64,000 nt of DNA. Origin: Oscillospiraceae bacterium. GTDB taxonomy: Bacteria; Bacillota; Clostridia; Oscillospirales; Oscillospiraceae. This document shows positions 28,713-38,068 of this stretch, piece by piece. The stretch is from positions 62,001 to 126,000 of the forward strand of contig SVLD01000001.1 in assembly GCA_015068125.1 (NCBI GenBank). Reading direction: 5' to 3'. The notes beneath the pieces were generated by a model, which was not told the origin of the DNA, did no database searches, and worked only from the letters and a program-made list of their open reading frames with translations. Numbering within the stretch: position 1 is the first letter of the stretch; the number at the start of each line of letters is the position of its first letter. Made by a program: the position numbers and the translations under genes.

Positions 28713-29744
28713 TTGAAAATGGGTTATGAAAATCTGAAGCTGGAAAAGGGCATGTACCGCCAGGAGGGCATGAACTTTACCCAGGTGCTGGAATCTCTGG
28801 ATCCCAGCGAAAACTACCGCGGCACTGCACTGGAGGGGACGGATGCCTTCCAGCGTCAGCTGAAGCGTTTTGGCATCCGGGCAAAGGGCGCGGGATCTTC
28901 TCCTGTGGAGAAGTTTTTCCGCACCATTGACAGCGCGGTTCTGTTCCCGGAGTACATTGCCCGTACTGTTCGCCAGGGCATGGAGGAAAATGACATTCTG
29001 CCTGCCATCACCGCAACCACCACGGAGATCAATTCTCTGGACTACCGCTCCATCTACTCCAATCCCACCGACTCCGACAAGGAACTGAAGGATGTACCCG
29101 AGGGCGTTGTCATTCCCGAAACCGAGGTCAAAACCAAGGATCATCTGGTGACGCTGTCCAAGCGGGGCAGAATGCTGGTGGCTACTTATGAAGCCATCCG
29201 CTTCCAGAAGCTGGATCTGTTCAGCGTTATGCTGCGTCAGATCGGTGCCCACATTCAGAAGCAGCAGGTAGCCGATGCGGTGAATGTGCTGATCAACGGC
29301 GACGGCAACGATAATGCCGCTGTGCAGTACGCTGTGGGCACCAGCCCCATCTCCGGCACCGCCGGCACTCTGGGTTATGACCAGATGGTGGAATTCTGGG
29401 GGCAGTTTGATCCCTTTACCATGAACACCATTCTGTGCTCCACCGGTACCATGACCAAGCTGCTGAAAATTCCCGAGCTGCAGAACCCCATGACCGGCCT
29501 GAATTTCCAGGGCACCGGCAAGCTGACTACCCCTCTGGGCGCACAGCTGCATCGCACCAATGCTGTTGCGGACGGCACCATCATTGGTCTGGACAACCGA
29601 TACGCACTGGAGCTGGTGAAAGCCGGCGATGTGCTGGTGGAATATGACAAGCTCATTGACCGTCAGCTGGAGCGGGCAGTGATCTCGTCCATCTCCGGTT
29701 TTGGCAAGATCTGTGACGGCGCAGCGGCGGTGCTGAAGGTATGA
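28713..29744 (+). CDS. Phage major capsid protein (HK97-fold-like)
   Basis: Position after protease; 'PVEKFFRTIDSAVLFPEYI...NVLINGDGNDNAAVQYAVGTS...IGLDNRYALELVKAGDVLVEYDKLIDRQLERAVIS'. Confidence 0.85.
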   Translation: MKMGYENLKLEKGMYRQEGMNFTQVLESLDPSENYRGTALEGTDAFQRQLKRFGIRAKGAGSSPVEKFFRTIDSAVLFPEYIARTVRQGMEENDILPAITATTTEINSLDYRSIYSNPTDSDKELKDVPEGVVIPETEVKTKDHLVTLSKRGRMLVATYEAIRFQKLDLFSVMLRQIGAHIQKQQVADAVNVLINGDGNDNAAVQYAVGTSPISGTAGTLGYDQMVEFWGQFDPFTMNTILCSTGTMTKLLKIPELQNPMTGLNFQGTGKLTTPLGAQLHRTNAVADGTIIGLDNRYALELVKAGDVLVEYDKLIDRQLERAVISSISGFGKICDGAAAVLKV

Positions 29745-30097
29745 CGCTGACGGAACGGATCTTTGCCCAGGCGAAAACCCTGATCCGGGATCTGGAGGAA
29801 AAGGATTTTGCCATGCTGGAGCTGCTTTGCCGGGCCTCGGAGAATGCTCTGAAAGCAAAGCTGCGGAACGGCATCCAAGTGGAGGATTGCATCGCGGATT
29901 TTGTGGCGGCAGCCAGCTTGTTTGCAGTGGCGGCAATGTCGGAGCTGGATGAGATGGCCCAAATGGAACAGATCACCGCCGGCGATCTGACTCTGCGCCG
30001 GAAAAGCACTGACGCCGCAGGCTGCTGCCTGCGGTATCAGGCGGAGCTGCTGATGAGTCCGTATATGCAGGATCCCTTCGCCTTTGTGGGGGTATGA
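29741..30097 (+). CDS. Phage head-tail connector-like / hypothetical
   Basis: 4-nt overlap with capsid gene; size and position of a connector. Confidence 0.5.
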   Translation: MTLTERIFAQAKTLIRDLEEKDFAMLELLCRASENALKAKLRNGIQVEDCIADFVAAASLFAVAAMSELDEMAQMEQITAGDLTLRRKSTDAAGCCLRYQAELLMSPYMQDPFAFVGV

Positions 30098-30438
30098 ACA
30101 TGCGATCCACCATTGAAAAACTTCTGGGGCGTTACGGCAGAGCCGTAACGGTGTTTAAAGGGGAGGAAAGCCTGGAATTCCAGGCTTTCTTCCACCACAC
30201 CGGATCCAAGGACTGGCACAACATGGAAAAGGCATATTCCAAGCTGGGTCAGATTCCCAGAGGCCAGTATCTGGTCATTGCGCCGGTCTGGGCAAACCTG
30301 AAAATGGGTGATAAGCTCCAGTGTGGGGACAGGCGGTTTGTCATTCGCCGGGTGGAGTCGGAATCTTTGGGGAATGAAGAACTGTACAGCTGGGCGCTGT
30401 GCGTGGAGCTGGGACGGGAGGATGTATGGCCAATATAA
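30094..30438 (+). CDS. Phage head-completion-like / hypothetical
   Basis: 4-nt overlap with preceding ORF; position and size only. Confidence 0.45.
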   Translation: MNMRSTIEKLLGRYGRAVTVFKGEESLEFQAFFHHTGSKDWHNMEKAYSKLGQIPRGQYLVIAPVWANLKMGDKLQCGDRRFVIRRVESESLGNEELYSWALCVELGREDVWPI

Positions 30439-31100
30439 TGGAAAGCGTTACCATGGTGCTGCGTGCCGCCGGATATCGGACGGGTGAGGCCAGTCCCGGC
30501 GGGATCATGCCGGAAATCACCGAGCCGGTGGTGGCTGTCAGCCTGGAACATGTGGATACCTCCAAGCAGCTGGTGCGAATCTGCGCCACGGTGGTATCTC
30601 CGCTTGCGTTAGGCTCCCGGTTGTGCGAGATGAAGGCTCTGGATATTGGCCGGGTGCTGAAAAATACCGGCGCTGATTGCAAAATTGAACCCTGCAAGCT
30701 CAATCCCAAGACGGAAGTTTTCTGGATGCCGGTGATGGCAACCTATCAGGGAAACGCCCTTAGTGAGGATTGGAGCGTGGGGAACATTTGCCGGATCCGG
30801 TTCGGTTCCGGCTACAATCTGCATACCATCAATCTGTTCACAACCTGGCAGGATGAAAGGGATAAGCCGAAGGAAGATGAAGGGTCGGGCGAGTGGCCCT
30901 GGAGATTCCGCATTGAGGAAAGAATCGACGAGATCAAGGAAGAGAACATCCCTGTCAACGCGTTTTACATGACCATTTACTTCGAAGGCGGGACGGAATA
31001 TCTTCGCGGATGTACACTGACCGGGCGCAAGCGAACCATTCAGGATGGCGGCTTGGTACAGATTTGGGAAGGCATCGCTGAGCGAAGAGACCTGGGATAA
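30426..31100 (+). CDS. Hypothetical last gene of phage-head operon
   Basis: Overlaps preceding ORF; followed within a few nt by terminator. Confidence 0.55.
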   Translation: MANIMESVTMVLRAAGYRTGEASPGGIMPEITEPVVAVSLEHVDTSKQLVRICATVVSPLALGSRLCEMKALDIGRVLKNTGADCKIEPCKLNPKTEVFWMPVMATYQGNALSEDWSVGNICRIRFGSGYNLHTINLFTTWQDERDKPKEDEGSGEWPWRFRIEERIDEIKEENIPVNAFYMTIYFEGGTEYLRGCTLTGRKRTIQDGGLVQIWEGIAERRDLG

Positions 31101-31104
31101 TCAA

Positions 31105-31138
31105 AAAAGCCAGAGTGCGATAGGCACTCTGGCTTTCG
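31105..31138. terminator. Terminator shared by head operon (+) and rrf2 gene (-)
   Basis: AGCCAGAGTGC-gata-GCACTCTGGCT flanked by A/T tracts. Confidence 0.85.
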
Positions 31139-31549
31139 TTATTTTTGATCCTGCAGGAGGTCAGATAAGGTGATCTCCTCAAAGAAATCGTCGATCATTT
31201 TATCCAGCCGGTCCCACATGGGTTTGGTCTGGCAACATTCGGTGCGGGAGCAGGCGGCAGGGCCCTGGCTGGTGCAGGAAACCACCGCCAGGGAGCCTTC
31301 CGTCAGCTTCAGAATACTGCCGATGGTATAGCCCGATGCCGGGCGATTGAGGCGGTAGCCGCCGCCTTTACCGTGGACGGCATCCAGAAACCCGGCCTTG
31401 CTCAGGACGGTCATAATGGATTCCAGGTACTTCTGAGAGATATGCTCGGTTTCAGCGATCTCTTTCAGCGGTACATATTCCTCCGGCGGCCGCTGAGCCA
31501 GGCAAACCATGACGCGCAGAGCGTAACGCCCTTTGGTAGATACAATCAT
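31139..31549 (-). CDS. iscR: Rrf2/IscR family transcriptional regulator
   Basis: 'STKGRYALRVMVCLAQ...LKEIAETEHISQKYLESIMTVLSKAGFLDAVHGKGGGYRLNRP'. Confidence 0.93.
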   Translation of the reverse strand: MIVSTKGRYALRVMVCLAQRPPEEYVPLKEIAETEHISQKYLESIMTVLSKAGFLDAVHGKGGGYRLNRPASGYTIGSILKLTEGSLAVVSCTSQGPAACSRTECCQTKPMWDRLDKMIDDFFEEITLSDLLQDQK

Positions 31550-31552
31550 GGC

Positions 31553-31981
31553 TTAATGGCAGTGGGCGCAGTTGGCACAATCCGGGAACTGGCTCTTGTC
31601 GTAAGGGATATTGTTCTTGTCGAAGTAGTCCTTCAGAGCGTTTTTAATGGCTTCCTCTGCCAGAACGGAGCAGTGGATCTTGTGTGCCGGCAGACCGCCC
31701 AGTGCTTCGGTAACGGCCTTGTTGGTCAGAGCCAGGGCTTCGTGGATGGACTTGCCCATGATCATTTCGGTGGCCATGGAAGAAGAAGCAATGGCGCTGC
31801 CGCAGCCGAAGGTCTCAAACTTCACATCTACGATGGTTTCGTTTTCGATTTTCAGATAAATCTTCATGATATCGCCACACTTGGCGTTGCCGACCTCGCC
31901 GATACCGTCGGCGTTTTCAATCACACCAACATTTCTGGGGTTGGTGAAGTGGTCCATAACTTTTTCACTGTAAAGTGCCAT
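31553..31981 (-). CDS. nifU: Fe-S scaffold protein NifU/IscU-like
   Basis: 'YSEKVMDHFTNPRNVGVIENADGIGEVGNAKCGDIMKIYLK...FGCGSAIASSSMATE'. Confidence 0.95.
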   Translation of the reverse strand: MALYSEKVMDHFTNPRNVGVIENADGIGEVGNAKCGDIMKIYLKIENETIVDVKFETFGCGSAIASSSMATEMIMGKSIHEALALTNKAVTEALGGLPAHKIHCSVLAEEAIKNALKDYFDKNNIPYDKSQFPDCANCAHCH

Positions 31982-31996
31982 ATAAAAATCCTCCTG

Positions 31997-33184
31997 TTAC
32001 AGAATGAATTCGCGTTTGCCGGTCATCAGATCCCGCCAGACGGGACTCATGCGCCGGAGAGTGTCCACCACCTGGGGGACAACGGTGAGAATGTGGTCTA
32101 TTTCTTCATCGGTGTTATACTCGCTGAGGGAGAGCCGCAGGCTGCCATGGGCAACATCGTGGACCCTGCCGATGGCCAGCAGTACGTGACTGGGATCCAG
32201 ACTTCCGGAAGTGCAGGCAGAGCCGGAAGACGCGCAGACGCCCTGCATATCCAGCAGAAGCAGCAGGGCTTCGCCCTCAATGCCCTCAAAGCAGAAGCTT
32301 ACATTACCGGGGAGCCGGTTGACGGGATCGCCGTTGAGCGCGCAATGGGGGATCTGGGACAGTCCGGTGATGAGCTTGTCCCGCAGGGCAGCGACCTTCG
32401 TGGCGTTGGTTTCCAGATTAGCGTAAGCATCCTCCAGGGCGGCGACCATGCCGCAGATGCCGGGAAGATTTTCCGTACCGGCCCGCTTGCCCCGCTCCTG
32501 GGCGCCGCCGTCGATGACATTGGTCAGGGGGAAGCCCCGGCGGCAGTACAGCGCGCCAACGCCCTTGGGGCCGTGGAACTTATGGGCAGACAGGCTCAGC
32601 ATATCGATGTTCATTGCCTTCACATCGATGGCCACATGGCCTACGGCCTGGACAGCGTCGGTGTGGAAGGGAACGCCGGCTTCCTTACAGATGGCACCAA
32701 TTTCCGCAATAGGCAGAATGGAGCCGATCTCGTTGTTGGCGAACATCACGGTGACCAGGCAGGTGTCCTCCCGGAGAGCGTCCTTGACCTGCTGGGCGGT
32801 AATGTTGTGGTTCTGCTTTACATCCAGATAGGTAACGGAGAAGCCTTCCTTTTCCAGTTTCTGGAGGGTGTGGAGAACGGCGTGGTGCTCAAATGCGGTG
32901 GAGATGATGTGCATCTTGCCCTTCCGCTGACCCAGCCGGGCGGCGGAAAGAATAGCCTGGTTGTCTGCCTCGCTGCCGCCGGAGGTGAAATAAATCTCCC
33001 GGGGTTCACAGCCAAGGCACTTGGCAACACGGGCGCGGGCATCCTCCAGAACTTCCTTGGCTTCCTGGCCGACGGAGTGCAGACTGGAGGGATTGCCGTA
33101 AATATTTTCAAAACAGGGCACCATGGCCCGAATGGCAGCTTCACTCATTTTGGTGGTGGCTGCGTTATCAGCATAAACCTGCAT
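31997..33184 (-). CDS. nifS: Cysteine desulfurase NifS/IscS-like
   Basis: 'YADNAATTKMSEAA...YFTSGGSEADNQAI...LSAHKFHGPKGVGALY...CASSGSACTSG'. Confidence 0.96.
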   Translation of the reverse strand: MQVYADNAATTKMSEAAIRAMVPCFENIYGNPSSLHSVGQEAKEVLEDARARVAKCLGCEPREIYFTSGGSEADNQAILSAARLGQRKGKMHIISTAFEHHAVLHTLQKLEKEGFSVTYLDVKQNHNITAQQVKDALREDTCLVTVMFANNEIGSILPIAEIGAICKEAGVPFHTDAVQAVGHVAIDVKAMNIDMLSLSAHKFHGPKGVGALYCRRGFPLTNVIDGGAQERGKRAGTENLPGICGMVAALEDAYANLETNATKVAALRDKLITGLSQIPHCALNGDPVNRLPGNVSFCFEGIEGEALLLLLDMQGVCASSGSACTSGSLDPSHVLLAIGRVHDVAHGSLRLSLSEYNTDEEIDHILTVVPQVVDTLRRMSPVWRDLMTGKREFIL

Positions 33185-33296
33185 AATATCAACCTTTCTG
33201 GGACTTTCTGTATTTCCGTGGGTACTATACCATTATTTACCTACTTTGTCAATAGGTAAATAGGGCAAAGCGACCCTAAAGTTTCGCTGCAAGAGG

Positions 33297-33749
33297 TCAG
33301 TTTCCAAACAGTGCCTTTTCAAGAATTGCCACGAATTGTTCCAGACCAATGCGGTCAAACTCTGTAAAGCGGCTTAAGTTGGGACTGTCGATATCCAGAA
33401 CGCCCCAAATCTTGCCTTTGTTCCGAATTGGAATCACAATTTCGGAACGGGAAGCACTGTCGCATGCGATGTGACCGGGGAATGCATGGACGTCGGGAAC
33501 CAGCTGGGTCGCATTTTCGGCAACGGCAGTACCGCAAACACCCCGACCTACGGGAATTTCGATGCAGGCGGCCTTTCCCTGGAAGGGACCGAGGACCAAA
33601 ATGTCCTGCTCCAAAATATAAAAACCGGCCCAGTTGATCTCCGGCAATTCCTGCCACAAAAGGGCAGCGGCGTTAGCCAGATTGGCAATGGTGTGAGGAA
33701 CATCCTGGGTCAGGGCGGACAACTGCTGACATACAAAAGAATAGTTCAT
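33297..33749 (-). CDS. GAF domain protein, free methionine-(R)-sulfoxide reductase-like
   Basis: 'INWAGFYIL...LGPFQGKAACIEIPVGRGVCGTAVAENATQLVPDVHAFPGHIACDSASRSEIVIPI' with the conserved Cys residues. Confidence 0.9.
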   Translation of the reverse strand: MNYSFVCQQLSALTQDVPHTIANLANAAALLWQELPEINWAGFYILEQDILVLGPFQGKAACIEIPVGRGVCGTAVAENATQLVPDVHAFPGHIACDSASRSEIVIPIRNKGKIWGVLDIDSPNLSRFTEFDRIGLEQFVAILEKALFGN

Positions 33750-33915
33750 AGCTTGCGCCTCCTTATAGTACCCATCATACAGGAAAAATCACGGATGTGC
33801 AAGCAAATTCACAAAATTCCGAAATTACCAAAGGTATCCAAAATTTTCGTGTTTTACAGGGGTTACAAAATCGGAGATGTTGGAATATTAAGAGGGCAGA
33901 CAAGGGGGGGCGAAG

Positions 33916-34881
33916 ATGATTTCATTTACAAAGCGCATTGCGGTGGCGGTGCTGTGTTTGTGCTTGTTGCCGTTGCCGGCGATTCAGGCCCGGGAGCTGG
34001 TTCCTGTTGGAACGGTGGTGGGGCTGGAGCTGCAAAGCGGCACGGTGACGGTGGAGGGCTTTGATACGGTGATGGGTGCCGAGGCGAAAAATGCCGGTAT
34101 TCAGGCCGGGGACGTTTTGGAAAAGATCAACGGGAAAACCATTCACTGCAGTGATGATGTCCGGCAGGCCTTGCGGCAGTCTACGGGAACGGTGACGGTG
34201 GTCGTTCGGCGGGGTGAAAAATCTCACACCTGCAAGGTGATGCCCCAGATAACCGCGGACGGTCCCAAGCTGGGAATGTACCTGCGGCAGGGTGTCACCG
34301 GTATCGGCACTGTGACCTGGTACGATCCGGAAACCGGGGTGTTTGCCACCCTTGGGCATGGGGTAAACGGCAACGCTGGTTTGCTGCCGCTGACAGAGGG
34401 CAGCGCTTACAGCGCCCGGGTGGTTGCGGTGAACAAAGGCAGATCCGGCAAGCCGGGACAGCTCATCGGCGCGGTGGAAAATAAGGAGCCTGTGGGCATA
34501 CTGACGAGAAATACAGCCCAGGGCGTTTTTGGGAAAGGGGAGAATCCCTGGCAGGGCAAGGCCATGGAGGTGGCCGACCCGGGAGAGGTAAAGACCGGTT
34601 CTGCGGTGATACTTTCCACGGTGTCCGGGGAAGGCGTGCAGGAATATTCTGTGGACATTCTGAAAATTTATCCAAGAGCCAAGCACAGCGGCCGGAATCT
34701 GCTGATTCGGGTGACGGATGCCCGGCTGCTGGAGATCACCGGGGGAATCGTACAGGGCATGTCGGGCAGTCCTATTATCCAGGACGGCAAGCTCATCGGC
34801 GCGGTGACCCATGTTCTCGTCAACGACCCCACCACCGGCTACGGCATTTTTATTGAAAATATGTTAGACGCAGCGGCTTAA
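33916..34881 (+). CDS. spoIVB: SpoIVB-type serine peptidase (PDZ + S55)
   Basis: Signal-like N-terminus, PDZ ('AKNAGIQAGDVLEKINGKTI'), 'ATLGHGVN', '[38 protein letters not shown]'. Confidence 0.94.
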   Translation: MISFTKRIAVAVLCLCLLPLPAIQARELVPVGTVVGLELQSGTVTVEGFDTVMGAEAKNAGIQAGDVLEKINGKTIHCSDDVRQALRQSTGTVTVVVRRGEKSHTCKVMPQITADGPKLGMYLRQGVTGIGTVTWYDPETGVFATLGHGVNGNAGLLPLTEGSAYSARVVAVNKGRSGKPGQLIGAVENKEPVGILTRNTAQGVFGKGENPWQGKAMEVADPGEVKTGSAVILSTVSGEGVQEYSVDILKIYPRAKHSGRNLLIRVTDARLLEITGGIVQGMSGSPIIQDGKLIGAVTHVLVNDPTTGYGIFIENMLDAAA

Positions 34882-34883
34882 TC

Positions 34884-34910
34884 GTAGGGCGGGAGCAAGC
34901 CCCGCCCTAC
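34884..34910. repeat. Short palindromic repeat GTAGGGCGGGAGCAAGCCCCGCCCTAC
   Basis: Near-identical to 53013-53040. Confidence 0.75.
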
Positions 34911-34927
34911 AGTAAAGGAGAAAACTT

Positions 34928-35110
34928 ATGGACTTTTATCAAGTGCCCATTGGCTTTGGTCTGGCTCTAGCGGGCAACACCGCCGCTATGAACCGATACA
35001 CCCACTTGACCGAAGAACAGAAACAGACAATCCTCAACAAAGCTCACAATGTCCGCTCAGAACAGGAGATGTATTCTCTGGTAGAAAGCCTTGCCAACGG
35101 CTTTGTGTAA
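34928..35110 (+). CDS. Small conserved protein downstream of spoIVB (copy 1)
   Basis: 'MDFYQVPIGFGLALAGNTAAMNRYTHLTEEQKQTILNKAHNVRSEQEMYSLVESLANGFV'; paralog at 38247; RBS AGGAG. Confidence 0.8.
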   Translation: MDFYQVPIGFGLALAGNTAAMNRYTHLTEEQKQTILNKAHNVRSEQEMYSLVESLANGFV

Positions 35111-35245
35111 TCATAAACGAGCAAATCCGTGCACCAAACGGATTTGCTTTTTTATGATTCTCCTTGACAAACTTGCCTGCTTGGTATAGAATTTAATTCC
35201 AATATATAGTTTGTTTATAAAACTAAATTCCGCGAGGTTTACACT

Positions 35246-36091
35246 ATGTTATCAGAAATCCACAATCGTTATGACCGTTTAACAGATACGGAAAGAAAGA
35301 TTGCCGATACGGTTTTGGCCGCACCACAAGATGCGGTGAAAATGACTGTCAAAGAACTGGCGCAACATTCCGGCACAGTACCATCGGCTGTGGTGCGATT
35401 TTGTAAAAGCATAGGTGCAAAAGGCTTCTCCAATTTCAAGATCTGTCTTTCTGCCGAGCTGGGTAGCAAAGCATCTGCCACCAGTATGTTGCCGGTGAGC
35501 GGCGGGGATGCTCCGCAGCAGGTTTTTAAAAAAGTGTTTGCCTCCGGAATAAACACGCTGCAAGACACCCTGTCTATGATTGACTTTTCTCAGGCAGAAA
35601 CCATTATCCGGCTTTTACTGCAAGCGACCCGGGTCGTGTTTTTTGGCGTAGGCACATCCTCCGTCATCGCAACAGACGCCCAATACCGCTTTGCACAGCT
35701 GGGTATCGCAACATCTGCCTGCACAGACATTCTGTTTATGAATGTTACAGCTGCAAATTTAAAAGTCGGTGATGTGGCAGTCTGCATTTCTCACAGCGGC
35801 AGCACCAAGGCAACAGTGGATGCTATGCGGCGGGCGAAGAAAGCCGGTGCCGACACAATTGCTATCAGCAGTTTTGCCCACAGCAGGCTTGCAATGGAAA
35901 GCGATTATCATCTGATTGCCTTTTCCGATGATAAAAACTACCCTGTTGAAGCGGTTTCCGCTAGAATCGCCCACATCTGCATTTTGGATGCCCTTATGAT
36001 GTCTCTTGCTGCCAAAAACTACGAGACCCTGCAAAAGCATATTGGCGAGCGAAACGAAGTTTTAAAAGAAATGCGATATAAAAGCAAATAA
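35246..36091 (+). CDS. MurR/RpiR family regulator (HTH + SIS)
   Basis: 'TDTERKIADTVLAAPQDAVKMTVKELAQHSGTVPSAVVRFCKSIGAKGFSNFKI' HTH_6 plus 'DVAVCISHSGSTKATVDAMRRAKKAGADTIAIS' SIS domain. Confidence 0.93.
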   Translation: MLSEIHNRYDRLTDTERKIADTVLAAPQDAVKMTVKELAQHSGTVPSAVVRFCKSIGAKGFSNFKICLSAELGSKASATSMLPVSGGDAPQQVFKKVFASGINTLQDTLSMIDFSQAETIIRLLLQATRVVFFGVGTSSVIATDAQYRFAQLGIATSACTDILFMNVTAANLKVGDVAVCISHSGSTKATVDAMRRAKKAGADTIAISSFAHSRLAMESDYHLIAFSDDKNYPVEAVSARIAHICILDALMMSLAAKNYETLQKHIGERNEVLKEMRYKSK

Positions 36092-36101
36092 GGAGTTTAT
36101 T

Positions 36102-36878
36102 ATGAACGAAAACAAGGTGATTCTGATTTCCGTGGACGGAATGCGTCCGGATGGCTTTCTTGCCTGCAAAAATCCCTATATTGAGAAAATGATGCAGATG
36201 GCTTATTACACACTGGACGGCCAAACTATACTGCCCCCGGTGACACTGCCGTGTCATATGTCCTTGTTTCACAGCGTACCGGCAGAACGCCACGGCATTA
36301 CCACAAATCTGTATTTGCCCATGGCCCGTCCCATCAACGGTCTATTTGAGCAGCTGAAAAACGCAAAGAGAATTTGCGCGATGTACTACGGTTGGGAGCC
36401 CCTGCGGGATATTGCAAGACCTTCCTCTTTGAAATTCTCTGAGTACATCAATGCATATTCGGAGGAAAGCTCGGATACCGCATTAACAGACAGTGCCTTA
36501 GCCCGTATTCGCAAAAGCAAGCCGGATTTCGTATTTCTGTATATGGTAGAGACCGACGAAAAGGGCGGCCACGACAGCGGCTGGATGACAGAGGAATACC
36601 TGAACCGAATTTCCATTGCCGTGGATAACATCAAACGGGTCATTGAAGAATGTGGCGATGAGTATACTGTCATTGTTACTGCCGACCACGGCGGTCACGA
36701 CCGTACCCACGGCACAGATCTGCCGGAGGACACCACCATCCCTATGTTCTATTTCGGCAAGCAATTTGAAGCAGGCAAGCGTTTTTCCGGCGGCAGTATT
36801 CTGAATATTGCGCCGACCATTGCCAAGATCATGGATGTAGCGCCTGCTGACGAATGGGAAGGAGTGCCCGTAATCTAA
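36102..36878 (+). CDS. Type I phosphodiesterase/nucleotide pyrophosphatase (alkaline phosphatase superfamily)
   Basis: 'ILISVDGMRPDGF...PPVTLPCHMSLFHSVPAERHGI...TVIVTADHGGHDRTHGT'. Confidence 0.9.
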   Translation: MNENKVILISVDGMRPDGFLACKNPYIEKMMQMAYYTLDGQTILPPVTLPCHMSLFHSVPAERHGITTNLYLPMARPINGLFEQLKNAKRICAMYYGWEPLRDIARPSSLKFSEYINAYSEESSDTALTDSALARIRKSKPDFVFLYMVETDEKGGHDSGWMTEEYLNRISIAVDNIKRVIEECGDEYTVIVTADHGGHDRTHGTDLPEDTTIPMFYFGKQFEAGKRFSGGSILNIAPTIAKIMDVAPADEWEGVPVI

Positions 36879-36879
36879 A

Positions 36880-37824
36880 ATGACTGTTTTTACTGCAACA
36901 TTAAACCAAACTGCGTTTTTGTTCCTGTTTATCGCAGTCGGCTACATACTCTCCCGGTGGAAGTTCGTTCCCCAGAATGCACAGACTGTGCTTTCCAAGC
37001 TGGAAAATACATTCTTTATTCCGGCCCTGGTGCTGGGGACATTTATAGACAATTTTACCACCCAGACTATCACGACTGCCTGGAAATTGCTTTTGGGCAG
37101 TTTGGCTTTGGCGATCATCGCCATTGGCCTGTCGCTGCTGTGTGTCCGTTTTTGCAGCAAGGATAAATACGAAAGAAGCATCTACACCTACGGTCTGTGT
37201 TTTTCAAATTTCGGATTTATGGGAAACGCGGTAGTGAGTGCCTTGTTCCCCCATATCTTTTTGGAGTATCTGATCTTTACGCTGCCCCTTTGGACACTGA
37301 TTTATCTTTGGGGCGTGCCGGTGCTTTTGATGGGCGACAGCACAGAAAAGCAGACCTTGGAACAGCGCGCCAAAAGCTTTGTGAATCCTATGTTTGCCGG
37401 TATGCTCTTGGGTGTGCTGATTGGCCTGACGAATATACCCGTCCCCCAGTTCATACGCTCAGCGGTTGCTGCAGCAGGCAGCTGCATGTCACCTGTGGCT
37501 ATGCTGCTGACCGGTATGACAATTGCGCAGTTTAATCTTCGGGAAGTCCTTAATATCAAAGGTGTTTATCTGGTGACCGCCCTGCGGCTGATAGTTTTTC
37601 CGCTGCTCTTTCTGGGTGTTATGGTCTTGATCCCAATGCCGGAAGTTTTTGCCACCTGTGCAATTTGCTCTCTTGCTATGCCCCTGGGACTAAACACCAT
37701 TATCATTCCCAGTGCTTTGGGGAAGGACACAAAGGTAGCATCCGGTATGGCGCTGGTTTCCCATGTTCTCTCCTGCTTGACAATCCCCGCAATTTTTATG
37801 CTCTTTCAATATGTGCTAATGTGA
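36880..37824 (+). CDS. AEC family (auxin efflux carrier-like) transporter
   Basis: Multi-TM; 'FSNFGFMGNAVVSALF', 'MLLGVLIGLTNIPVPQFIRSAVAAAGSCMSPVAMLLTGM'. Confidence 0.85.
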   Translation: MTVFTATLNQTAFLFLFIAVGYILSRWKFVPQNAQTVLSKLENTFFIPALVLGTFIDNFTTQTITTAWKLLLGSLALAIIAIGLSLLCVRFCSKDKYERSIYTYGLCFSNFGFMGNAVVSALFPHIFLEYLIFTLPLWTLIYLWGVPVLLMGDSTEKQTLEQRAKSFVNPMFAGMLLGVLIGLTNIPVPQFIRSAVAAAGSCMSPVAMLLTGMTIAQFNLREVLNIKGVYLVTALRLIVFPLLFLGVMVLIPMPEVFATCAICSLAMPLGLNTIIIPSALGKDTKVASGMALVSHVLSCLTIPAIFMLFQYVLM

Positions 37825-37833
37825 TTGGACTGT

Positions 37834-37859
37834 AAAGCCTCCAGACAACCGGAGGCTTT
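37834..37859 (+). terminator. Terminator after AEC transporter
   Basis: AAAGCCTCCagacaaccGGAGGCTTT. Confidence 0.75.
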
Positions 37860-38068
37860 GGATTTATGGGGAGTAAAAACCGACGGTCCGGCAAATATCA
37901 GATTTTGTCGAAAATGCAAGAAGTCTTAAAATACGGTCTTTTCGACATTTCATCTATGTCAACTTAGGGATCGCGGGTGAGGTGTGTAAAAACCTGCCTT
38001 TTACCTGCAAAAACGCATAAATACCGCAGAAAAGCACAAAATTCTGTTGTCCCCTGCTTGACACAGAA

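Noticed and set aside
24839-31140. Direct-repeat att sites flanking the phage-head operon
   Set aside because: Compared both flanks by eye; found only unrelated terminator-type hairpins and short A/T matches, not a credible repeat pair.
31373-33259. 628-aa + strand ORF
   Set aside because: Exactly antisense to rrf2-nifU-nifS; no recognisable motif and explained by codon bias of the sense genes.
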